Source of the DNA: Miltoncostaea sp963770865
GTDB lineage: Bacteria; Actinomycetota; Thermoleophilia; Miltoncostaeales; Miltoncostaeaceae
Assembly (NCBI GenBank): GCA_963770865.1
Contig: CAVYRD010000007.1
Location: 73,665 to 137,664 of the forward strand
Length of the DNA: 64,000 bases
Reading direction: 5' to 3'
The notes below the pieces were generated by a model that was not told the origin of the DNA, ran no database searches, and saw nothing but the letters and a program-made list of their open reading frames with translations. The position numbers and the translations under genes were made by a program. Of this stretch, positions 55,806-64,000 are shown piece by piece (positions within the stretch are counted from its first letter, which is position 1; every line of letters starts with the position of its first letter).

Positions 55806-58766
55806 GTGACGGCCGACCTGACCCCCGAGCAGTACGCCGCGGTGACCCACTCCGGAGGGCCCGCGATCGTCCTCGCGGGCGCCGGGGCGGGCAAGACGCG
55901 CGTGCTCTGCCGGCGCCTCGCGTGGCTCGTGGAGCAGGGCGCCGCCCCGGACGAGATCCTGGCCCTCACGTTCACCCGCGAGGCGGCCATCGAGCTGCGC
56001 GCGCGGGCCGAGGAGCTGCTCTGCACCTCGCACGAGACCCTGCGCGTGACGACCTTCCACTCCTACGCCCTGGAGCTGAACCGGATCCACGGCGTGGAGC
56101 GGGGCCTGCTGCCCGCGACCTCGGTCGCGCGCACCGAGGACCGGATGCTGATGCTCCTCGACCGCCTCGACGAGCTCGACCTGCGCCTGCACGACCTGCG
56201 CGGCGACCGGGCGCGCCTCGTCGAGGACCTGGTCAAGCGCATCGACGCCTGCCGCGACCAGCTCGTGTCGGCCGAGCAGTACCGGTGCTGGGCCGAGGCG
56301 GCGGTCGCCGGGGCGGGGTCGGGCTCAGCGGCCCACCGCGCGAAGCGCGAGCTGGAGATCGCACGCGTCTTCGAGCTGCACGACCGCTGGCTCGACGAGT
56401 CGGGCCTCGAGGACTTCGGCCTGTCGATCGTGCGCGCCCTGGAGCTGCTGCGCGTGCACCCGGACCGCCGCGAGGCCGCCCGCGCGGGCGCGCGCCACGT
56501 GCTGGTGGACGAGTTCCAGGACACCAACCACGCACAGGCCGAGCTGCTCTACGCGGTCGCCGAGGGCAACGAGAGCCTCGTCGTGGTGGGCGACGACGAC
56601 CAGGGCATCTACCGCTTCCGCGGCGCGTCGGCGAAGAACATCGCCGACTTCCGCCGCCGGTTCCCGGGGGCCGCCGAGCTGCGGCTGGAGCGCAACCACC
56701 GCTCCACCCAGGCGATCCTCGACGCCGCGACGGCCGTCGTCGAGCCGATCGCCGACCGCGCGCCCAAGGCCAGCCGGGCGCTCGACGAGGCCGTCGGGCC
56801 GGTGCCGCGGTTCTGGCGCGCGCCCGACCCCGACGGCCAGGCCCGCGCGGTGGTCGACCGCGTGGTCGCGCTGGCCGAGGAGGGCGTCCCCCTGGAGGAG
56901 CAGGCGATCCTCATGCGGGCGGTGCGCCTGGAGGCGCGCCCCTTCACCGAGGCCCTCGAGCGCGCCGGAGTGCCCCACCAGGTGCGCGGCGGCATCGGCC
57001 TCTTCGAGCGGCGCGAGGTGCGCGCCGCGGTCGCCTGGCTGCGCGCGGCATGCGACCCGTCGGCCGTGCAGGAGCACCTGCGCATCGGCGCCGACCCGCG
57101 CTACGGCCTGCCGTGGGCCGAGCTGGCCGACGCCGTGACGACGGCCGCCTCGGCCGAGGGCGCGGTGCTCGGAGCCGTCGGTCGCGTGGCGGCCGCGCAC
57201 GGGGCGGACGGCCTGGCCGCCGCGCTCGACGAGGTCGGACGGGCGGCCGCCGAGCTGCCCCCGGCCGACGCGCTGCGCGTCGCCATCGACCGCTCCGGGC
57301 TGCGCTCGGCGGCGATCGCCGCCGGGGGGGCCGAGGGCGCGGCCCGCCTCGCCGGCCTGGCGGCCCTGGAGCGCCTCGGGCGCGAGATCGCCGCCCGCGA
57401 CCCCGCCATGGACGCCCGGGCGCTGGGCGCGATGCTCTCCGGCCTCGCCGAGATCGGCTACCGCGGCGAGGGGGTCGCGCCGCTGGAGCGGACCGGCGTG
57501 CAGGTGATGACGGTCCACCAGGCCAAGGGGCTGGAGTTCGACGCCGTGTTCGTGGTCGGGATGATCCGCGCGAGCTTCCCGGGCCCGGACAAGCGGGGCA
57601 TCGACATCCCCGACGCCCTCCTCACCGAGGTGCTGCCGCGCGGGCGCGACGCCCACGCGGCCGAGTCGCGGCGGCTGGTCTACGTCGCGATGACCCGGGC
57701 GCGCCGGCACCTCGTGCTGAGCACCCTGGCCGCCGGCGCGTCGGGCGTGCAGCAGTTCCCCTCGCCGTTCTTCGAGGAGGCCCGCGCGGCCCTCGGCGCG
57801 GAGGTCGAGGAGGTCGGCGAGGCCCCCGAGCGCGCGCTGCTGGCGGCCGTGGGCGAGCGCCGCGAGGCGTTCGAGCGGGCGTCGATGCGCGCCGCGCGGG
57901 CCGTGGCCGACCGCGCTCCCGACGCCGACGCGCGCCGCGCCGAGGCCGCCGCCGCCGCGGAGGCCCTCGTCGCCGCGCGGGCCGATGTGATGCGCCCGCC
58001 GCCGCCCGCCGCGCCGGTCCCCGCCCCCGAGCGCCCCGCGCGCCCGGGCCTGGAGCTCAGCCCGAGCTCGGTCGAGATGTACCGCGGCTGCCCGCTGCGC
58101 TACCGCTTCGCGATGGTCGATCGGGTGCCCGCGCCGCCGAGCGTCGCACGCTCGATCGGCGTGGCCGCCCACTCCGCGCTCGAGGCCCACTACCGGCCGG
58201 GCGGCACCGGCGGCGACGGCGAGGCACTGGTCCGCCGCTTCGCCGCGGCCCTGAAGCGCGAGGGCGTGGACGGCACGGCCGAGGGGCGTCAGGCGCTCAG
58301 CCGCGCCCGCGAGCGCTTCCCCGACTACCACGAGCGGCTGGTGCGCAGCCGCACGCGGCCGGTCGCCGTGGAGCGCGCCTTCACCCTGAGCGTGGGACCG
58401 CACCGGGTGCACGGGCGCATCGACCGCATCGACGCCCACCCGGCGGGCGGCCATCAGCTGATCGACTACAAGACCGGCAAGCCGCCCACGGCGGGCGCCC
58501 GCGGCGACGGCGACGACCTGGTGCTGCGCATCTACATGCTGGGCGCCCGCGAGGCGTGGAGCATCGAGCCGCGCGGCGCCACGCTCGTCCACATCCTCGA
58601 CGGCGACACCCGCGGCGTGCACCCCGACGCGGCCGACGACGCCGGGGTGGTCGAGGCCGTGCGCGACGCGGCCGAGGGGATCACGGCCGGGGCCTTCCCG
58701 CCGCGCACCTCGTGGGCATGCCGCACGTGCGACTTCGCCCGCATCTGCCCGACGCAGGACCGATGA
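55806..58766 (+). CDS. UvrD-type helicase with C-terminal nuclease and Fe-S cysteines
   Basis: A 986-residue superfamily 1A helicase fused to a PD-(D/E)XK nuclease, resembling one-chain AddA/AddB-type enzymes. Motif I is LAGAGAGKT (K30), Walker B VDEFQDT, motif III GDDDQGIYRFRGA, motif V VMTVHQAKGLEFD and motif VI YVAMTRAR. The C-terminal nuclease shows GRIDRID and LIDYKTGK, and four cysteines (CPLRYRF plus CRTCDFARICP) are placed as in Fe-S-type nucleases. GTG 55806. Likely double-strand-break repair. Coupled to the next gene by ATGA. Confidence 0.92.
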   Translation: MTADLTPEQYAAVTHSGGPAIVLAGAGAGKTRVLCRRLAWLVEQGAAPDEILALTFTREAAIELRARAEELLCTSHETLRVTTFHSYALELNRIHGVERGLLPATSVARTEDRMLMLLDRLDELDLRLHDLRGDRARLVEDLVKRIDACRDQLVSAEQYRCWAEAAVAGAGSGSAAHRAKRELEIARVFELHDRWLDESGLEDFGLSIVRALELLRVHPDRREAARAGARHVLVDEFQDTNHAQAELLYAVAEGNESLVVVGDDDQGIYRFRGASAKNIADFRRRFPGAAELRLERNHRSTQAILDAATAVVEPIADRAPKASRALDEAVGPVPRFWRAPDPDGQARAVVDRVVALAEEGVPLEEQAILMRAVRLEARPFTEALERAGVPHQVRGGIGLFERREVRAAVAWLRAACDPSAVQEHLRIGADPRYGLPWAELADAVTTAASAEGAVLGAVGRVAAAHGADGLAAALDEVGRAAAELPPADALRVAIDRSGLRSAAIAAGGAEGAARLAGLAALERLGREIAARDPAMDARALGAMLSGLAEIGYRGEGVAPLERTGVQVMTVHQAKGLEFDAVFVVGMIRASFPGPDKRGIDIPDALLTEVLPRGRDAHAAESRRLVYVAMTRARRHLVLSTLAAGASGVQQFPSPFFEEARAALGAEVEEVGEAPERALLAAVGERREAFERASMRAARAVADRAPDADARRAEAAAAAEALVAARADVMRPPPPAAPVPAPERPARPGLELSPSSVEMYRGCPLRYRFAMVDRVPAPPSVARSIGVAAHSALEAHYRPGGTGGDGEALVRRFAAALKREGVDGTAEGRQALSRARERFPDYHERLVRSRTRPVAVERAFTLSVGPHRVHGRIDRIDAHPAGGHQLIDYKTGKPPTAGARGDGDDLVLRIYMLGAREAWSIEPRGATLVHILDGDTRGVHPDAADDAGVVEAVRDAAEGITAGAFPPRTSWACRTCDFARICPTQDR

Positions 58767-59632
58767 CGATCGCGTCGCTCGCCCCGGGCGGGGCCGTCGA
58801 GGGCGTGTTCGCCGTGCGGCGCAAGGAGCGCCGCCTGTCGCGCCAGGGGCGGCCCTTCCTGGCGCTGACGCTGGCCGACGCGACCGGGTCGGTGCCGGCC
58901 ATGGTCTTCGACGAGGCCGACTTCTTCGGCGAGCAGTTCGCCGAAGGCGACCGCATCCGCGTGACCGGCCGCGTGTCGGAGCGCGAGGGGCGCACCAGCA
59001 TCGTGGTCAGCCACCTGCGCCCGGCCGCCGACGAGGTCGAGGCGCAGGAGCTGCTGCCGCGCTCGCACCGCGACCCCGACGAGCTGTTCGGCTTCGTCCT
59101 GCACCTGGCCGACGAGGTGGCCGACCCGGGGCTGCGGGCCGTGTTGGGGATCCTCACCGGGGACGACGACCTGGCGCGCGCCTGGCGCACGATGCCGTGC
59201 ACCCGCTCGGGCCACCACGCCTACCTCGGCGGGCTGGTGGAGCACACCGTGGGCGTGGCGTCGGTGGTGCAGGCGCTGTCGGTGTGGCACCCGCGGGTGG
59301 ACTCCGACCTGCTGCTCGCCGCCGCCCTGGTCCACGACGTCGGCCACGCCCGGGCGTTCCGGCTGGGCGCGACGTTCGAGCTGACCGACGAGGGGCGGCT
59401 GCTCGGCCACGTCGCGATGGGGCACGAGATCGTCTCCGACGCGGCGCGCGCCGCGGGCCTGCCGGCCGCCCGGAGGGCGGAGCCCCTGCACGCGATGGAC
59501 TGGCACCACGGGCCGCCGCCCGGCCAGCCTCCGAACGGGGCGAGCCCCGAGGCCCTCGCCCTGTGGCGGGCCAACCAGCTCGAGACGACCGTGAAGGCGC
59601 GCCTGGAGGGGCCGGGACCGATGGATGGCTGA
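58763..59632 (+). CDS. YhaM-like OB-fold/HD 3'-5' exoribonuclease
   Basis: A 289-residue protein. The N-terminal 100 residues are an OB fold (FLALTLADATGSVPAMVFDE, IRVTGRVSEREGRTSI). The HD domain begins GHHAYLGGLVEHT and has the metal pair in ALVHDVGHARAF and a later MDWHHG. Matches YhaM, a 3'-5' exoribonuclease also active on DNA. ATG 58763 is coupled to the helicase by ATGA, so nucleic-acid processing in a shared pathway is plausible. Confidence 0.9.
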   Translation: MTIASLAPGGAVEGVFAVRRKERRLSRQGRPFLALTLADATGSVPAMVFDEADFFGEQFAEGDRIRVTGRVSEREGRTSIVVSHLRPAADEVEAQELLPRSHRDPDELFGFVLHLADEVADPGLRAVLGILTGDDDLARAWRTMPCTRSGHHAYLGGLVEHTVGVASVVQALSVWHPRVDSDLLLAAALVHDVGHARAFRLGATFELTDEGRLLGHVAMGHEIVSDAARAAGLPAARRAEPLHAMDWHHGPPPGQPPNGASPEALALWRANQLETTVKARLEGPGPMDG

Positions 59633-60766
59633 ACGCCTGCGGCGCCTCGCGTCCCTGGTGGTCGCGGCGCTCTGCGCCGCCATGGCGGCGGCCCCCGCGG
59701 CGGGTGTCGTGGGCGGTGCGGCGCCGGCGGACCCCGCCGCCTGGCCGTGGGCCGTGGCGCTGCTCGACGCCGCGAACCCCGACCCGGTGGCCGCCGAGGT
59801 GTGCACCGGGACGCTGATCCGCGGCGAGTGGGTCCTGACGGCGGCCCACTGCGTGGTGGGCGCCGACGGCGGGGTCGCCGACCCCGCCGGCGTGCAGGTC
59901 GGAGCGGGCGCCGCCGACCTGGCGGCCCTCACGCCCGACCGGCGCCTGCCCGTGAGCCGGGTCGTGGTCTATCCCGGCTACACCCCGTCGCGCTTCGGGC
60001 GCGACGTCGCGCTGCTGCGGCTCGCCCGGCCCTCCGGCCTGCCGCCCGCCGCGCTGGGAGCGGGCTTCCGCACCGGATCGCTGAAGGGCTGGGTGGCCGG
60101 CTTCGGGCTCGGCGACGGCGCGCGCCACGACGCTCCTCACCGGCCGCATCAGCGTCTCGACGCCGCGCGCCTGCGCCCGCTACACGCGCACGCTGCCGGC
60201 GTCCGCGTTCCCGCACTCGCCGTGGGGGACCGTCTGCGGCACGCTGCCGTCCAGCCTCGAGCCGTCGGCGTGCTTCGGCGACTCCGGCGGCCCGCTCGCG
60301 GACTTCCGCGGCGCGGCGCCGCGCGTGATCGGAGTGGTCAGCTCGACGGCCGGGTGCCTGCGGCGCGGGGGTGACCACCGTCTACAGCGACGTCGGCGCC
60401 TACCGCCCGTGGATCGCGCGCGTCACGGCCGGCGGCGACCCAGGGCTCGGCCTCCCGGAGGTCCGCTCGCTGCACGCCCGCGACGCCGGCCGCGCCATCG
60501 TCGCGCGGGCCACCTGGTGCCAGACCGGCGGCCGCGGCCATGCGCTGCGGGCCCAGTTCACGCTGCACCGCGTGCTGCCGTCGGGCCGCGCCGTCCTGGC
60601 CCTGACGCGCACCCTGGAGGGGCGCGCCCCCGGCGAGTGCACCGCCGTCCGCACCGACGTGCCCGACGACCTGCGCAACGGCGCCTACGAGGTGCGGGTC
60701 AAGGTGATCGACACCGGCTCCGGGATGTCCACCTACGGCCTGCCGGTGGATCTGCGCGTCTCCTAG
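59625..60766 (+). pseudogene. Secreted trypsin-like serine protease, two frameshifts
   Basis: Three consecutive reading frames together encode an S1 protease with a C-terminal domain. Frame 1 (59625 to about 60125) gives the signal peptide, TAAHC with the catalytic His and GRDVALLRL with the Asp. Frame 2 (from about 60127) gives TTLLTGRISVST and the serine in ACFGDSGGPL (Ser codon 60283). Frame 3 (from about 60362) gives GAGVTTVYSDVGAYRPWI and a C-terminal beta domain of about 100 residues. Both junctions behave as single-base insertions. Either a recent pseudogene or sequence errors; the complete gene would be about 380 residues and intact. Confidence 0.8.
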
Positions 60767-60917
60767 CCGCCGGCCGGCGGCTGCGATCTCGACCTCCGCC
60801 GGTCAAGCCTCCCCGATCGTGCAGCCGCGCGGCGGCCGCGGCGCCGGTTATGTTCGCAGCCACGCGGCGTTGGGGGTGGATGAGCCGCGCACCGACCGCC
60901 CACGAAGGGACCTGCAC

Positions 60918-62509
60918 ATGACACGCACCTCTCACCAGAGGCGCCTGCTGAGACGCTCCGCGGCGCTCGCGGGCGTGCTCACGCTCTGCGCGGTGGCAAC
61001 GGCGCATGCCGACATCACCGGCACGGTGACGAACTCGGCGGGCGTGCCCGTGCCGGGAGCCACGGTAAGGATCACGGAGTCCGTCGGTGGGGGCTTCGCC
61101 GAACTGGAGACGACCGACGCAAACGGCTTCTACCGCTCAACCACGTCGGCCCTCACGGGCAGCACCGCCCCGTTCATCGCGACGGCGACGTTCACCGACT
61201 CCTGCAAGGACTTCTCGACCGCGGAGCTGACCAGCGCGTCGGGCGCCATCAACGACGGCGCCACCCAGAACTTCACGCTCGACGCGGCGGCGTTCTGCGG
61301 GACCCCCTTCCCTTCGAGCAGTCTGCCCGAGGCAACGGGCAACGCCTGGCCGGAGAAGGGCGAGATCCTCTCGCCCGCCGGCGGCGTCACGTACCTGCGC
61401 GTGCTGGCGCCATTCGACGCGGCATCGTTCTCGTTCACGATCGCCGGCGGCGCGTCGGTGGGCGGCGGCACAGACCGCACCGAGTACGCTCACCGCGCCG
61501 GCCACGCCGTACGACGGCCCGCTGAACCTGAGCTACGCGTCCAACGGCATCGCCGTGAACCGGCAGATCGGCACGCTGATCTCGGGCCCGGTCCCCAAGC
61601 CGAACCCGCCCAAGGGCGTCAGCGACCTGGCGGCCATCGTGGATCTTTCCGGGGAGCATGGCCGGCAACGACCCGACCAACCGCCGCCTCGACGCGGTCA
61701 ACCTCCTCATCGACCTGGCGGGCCAGGGCGACCGGCTGGAGGCCACGGGCTTCGACGACGCCCTGCGCCCGATCTTCCCGCGCACGACCATCGCCGGCAA
61801 CGCGACCAAGGTCGCGCTGAAGAAGGCCGCCAAGAAGGCCATCGGCAACTTCGGCGGCACCGACTACAACCCCGCGCTCGCGGACGCCTTCAACGCGCTC
61901 GCCGCCGACCCGCTCAACCCGACAGTGCCCAAGTCGGCGATCTTCCTCACCGACGGCGCCAACGGAGGCACCTACGACAATTCGCACCTGCGCTTCGCCT
62001 TCAACGGCACCGGCACGCCGTGGCCGATCTGCGTGGTGCAGCTCGGCAAGAGCGGCTTCAGCGCCGCGGACACGGCCCGCCTCAAGCGGATCGCCAGGGA
62101 GACCGGCGGCACGTTCGCAAAGGCGCCGACCAACGCCGAGCTGCAGAACCTCTACTTCGCCTGCCGCGGCCGCAGCTCCGGCGCGACCACGCTGCTGAAC
62201 AGGACGGACGTCTACCGCATCGGCCAGACCCACGTGTACAGCAAGAAGGTGACGAAGGGCCAGAAGGCGGCGACCTTCTTCGCCTCGTGGGGCGTCGGCA
62301 AGTACCGCGTCCAGATCGTGCAGCCGGGCGGCCGGGTCTTCTCCCGCTCGTTCGGCAAGTTGGTCCGCTTCGTCAGCGGCAAGACGTCCAGCTTCTTCCA
62401 GGTCCAGAAGCCGAAGGCCGGCCTCCGGCGCGTCCGCGTCACCCGCCTGAAGACCGGCGGCGTCACGGACAAGGCCACCACGACGATCACGGTGGTCAAG
62501 CTGCGCTAG
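60918..62509 (+). pseudogene. Secreted vWA-domain protein, two frameshifts
   Basis: Three frames together encode a protein of about 530 residues. The first has a signal peptide and a carboxypeptidase-regulatory-like unit (DITGTVTNSAGVPVPGATVR). The second begins near 61486 (TLTAPATPYDGPLNLSYAS). The third begins near 61650, where VDLSG is followed by SMAGND, i.e. a von Willebrand A metal motif DxSxS once one G of a GGGG run is removed. YNPALADAFNAL, IFLTDGANGG and a beta-rich C-terminus follow. Junctions again look like single-base insertions. Confidence 0.75.
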
Positions 62510-62603
62510 GACGGGCCCGGCCCGTCCGGGGCGGCGCTTGCGCCGCCCCGGACGCGGGTTCGATGATCTCCCCTCCAGCACACGATTCCGGGAGGGGGAA
62601 TCC

Positions 62604-63534
62604 GTGTCACTGCCGCATCTCGCGTCCGAGCGGCCGTTCGTCTGCGACGGCGGGCTGGAGACGACGCTGATCTTCCACCGGGGCATCGACCTGCCCTGCT
62701 TCGCCGCGTTCGACCTGCTGAGGACCCCCGAGGGCACCGAGGCGATACGCGACTACTTCCGGCCCTACCTCGACATCGCCCGGCGCCAGGACTCGGCTTC
62801 GTCCTCGACACGCCGACCTGGCGCGCCAACCCCGACTGGGGCGCGCGGCTCGGGTACTCGCGCGACGCGCTCGCCGCCGCCAACCGCGCGGCCGTGGAGC
62901 TGGCGCACGAGATCCGCGACGCCGAGGCCGCGAGCGCGCCGATCGTCGTCTGGGGCCGGTCGGCCCGCGCGGCGACGGCTACGAGCGCCGACCGGCTGAT
63001 GGACCCCGACGAGGCCGCCGAGTACCACGCCGAGCAGATCGGCAGCCTGGCGCGCGGCGGCGCCGACATGGTGAGCGCCTACACCCTGACCCACGTCGGC
63101 GAGGCGGCCGGCGTCGCCCGCGCTGCCGAGGCCGCAGGGATCCCGGGCCGCCCTGTCGTTCACCGTCGAGACCGACGGCCGCTTGCCCGACGGGACGCCG
63201 CTGCGCGAGGCCGTGGAGGAGACCGACGCCCTGACCGGGCTCGGCGCCGCCTACTTCATGGTCAACTGCGCCCACCCAATCCACTTCGCGGGCGCGTTCG
63301 ACGACGAGGGCCCGTGGCTCGCCCGCATCGGCGGCTTGCGGGCGAACGCGTCCAAGCAGAGCCACGCGGAGCTGCGACGAGGCCGAGGTGCTCGACGCAG
63401 GGCGAGCCCGGCCGAACTGGGCGCCGACCACCGGGCGCTGCGCGCGCAACGGCTGCCGGCGTATTCACGTGGTCGGCGGCTGCTGCGGCACCGACTACCG
63501 CTACGTCGCGCAGGTGCGCGCCGCCTGGGACTAG
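62604..63534 (+). pseudogene. Homocysteine S-methyltransferase, many frameshifts
   Basis: The frame begins SLPHLASERPFVCDGGLETT and is taken up in other frames by FVLDTPTWRANPDWGARLGY (from about 62795), SFTVETDGRLPDG (from about 63156) and RIHVVGGCCGTDYRYVAQV near the end. This is the zinc-dependent homocysteine methyltransferase fold, with the three zinc cysteines in MVNCAHP and GGCCGTD. At least five shifts occur in about 930 bases. The protein would methylate homocysteine to methionine. The GTG 62604 has GGGAGGGGG upstream. Confidence 0.7.
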
Positions 63535-64000
63535 AGGATCTCGGTGATCTCCGCGAAGGACTCGCTGGACCACGATCAGGGCCAGGAGCAGCCCGCTCAC
63601 GGCCACGCGGGCGGCGGCTCCCAGCCACCGCGGGGCGCGTTCCACCAGCGCCAGCGACTGAGCCCGCGTCGCCGAGGCGCTCGACGAGGGCGGCAGCGGC
63701 CGCGGCGGCCAGCGCGGGCAGCGCGACGAACGCGGTGACCGCGAACCACAGCGGCTCGAGAACCAGCAGGTCGATGCCGTCCGGCTCGAGGAACGCCGAG
63801 CCGCCGGCCGTCGCGGCGACGAGGGCGGCCGCCGGCACGCACACCGGGCCCCGCACGCCCGTGCGCAGCGCGACGTACGCGAGGCCGACGAGCGCCCCGA
63901 CCACCGCGGTGAAGGCCAGCAGGGAGAGCGATCCGCCGACGGTGAACCGGCCGATCTCGAAGCCGGCGTCGGAGGTCAGGCCGACGGCGCCGGGCGAATT
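63531..64000 (-). pseudogene. Multi-pass membrane protein, cut by the window edge, frameshifted
   Basis: The gene enters from the right edge and reads leftward as a hydrophobic protein (FTAVVGALVGLAYVALRTG, LLVLEPLWFAVTAFVALPAL, AAAAAAALVERLG). It shifts to another frame (VAVSGLLLALIVVQ, near 63600) and again (AEITEIL before a stop at 63531). About four helices are visible. Family not recognised. Its stop overlaps the homocysteine methyltransferase stop. Confidence 0.55.

Overview
The window is very GC-rich DNA with GTG/ATG/TTG starts, strong third-position G/C bias and many 1- to 8-base gene overlaps. This is typical of a high-GC actinobacterium. The gene content (GYD-domain protein, TrpB2-type tryptophan synthase beta, Nfu-N protein, a CIRCE-controlled groESL, the circularly permuted ATP-grasp / alpha-E / transglutaminase cassette) would fit Thermoleophilia or a relative, but that lineage is an inference; no rRNA gene is present to fix it.

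Left chromosomal block (1-6.2 kb): the 3' part of a membrane-anchored GAF-GGDEF-HD-GYP cyclic-di-GMP protein, two small proteins, a metallo-beta-lactamase-fold protein with a degraded metal motif, and a glutamate decarboxylase translationally coupled to a YrhK-like membrane protein.

Two tandem tRNA-Phe-associated islands (6.3-34.3 kb). An intact tRNA-Phe(GAA) gene lies at 34214-34286 on the minus strand. Its 3' 45 bases are repeated exactly at 18447-18491, and 33 bases covering its 3' end recur at 6277-6309. The right-hand interval (18.4-34.3 kb) is a well-supported integrative element. It has a tyrosine integrase and an Xis-like protein next to the left repeat, then small zinc-ribbon proteins, an orphan DNA methyltransferase, arrays of short repeats, an orphan TPP riboswitch, several secreted proteins, a uracil-DNA-glycosylase-like protein, a remnant of a type ISP restriction-modification enzyme and a BrnT-type toxin-antitoxin pair. 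The left-hand interval (6.3-18.4 kb) begins with a homologous integrase truncated at the repeat. It carries a GT4 glycosyltransferase with a large MalT/SARP-like regulator, a tandem-activase 2-hydroxyacyl-CoA-dehydratase-like system, and a decayed IS110 transposase abutting a phage-terminase-like remnant.

Right chromosomal block (34.3-64 kb): a two-component system, TrpB2, Nfu-N and small proteins, pyrE-rsgA, a striking secreted-or-cytosolic repeat protein with eight copies of TGWEALEKWVG, Nudix and ASCH proteins, CIRCE-groES-groEL, a SnoaL/ABM/zinc-ribbon fusion, an MFS transporter reading without a stop into the ATP-grasp/alpha-E/transglutaminase cassette, ClpP, a sulfite-oxidase-like molybdoprotein, a Kelch lipoprotein, a DMT transporter, an inositol-phosphatase-like protein, a DUF1015 protein, a UvrD-type helicase-nuclease and a YhaM-like exoribonuclease. 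From about 60.1 kb to the right edge four neighbouring genes (S1 protease, vWA protein, homocysteine S-methyltransferase, membrane protein) are each broken by several single-base frameshifts. This pattern looks more like sequence error than biology.
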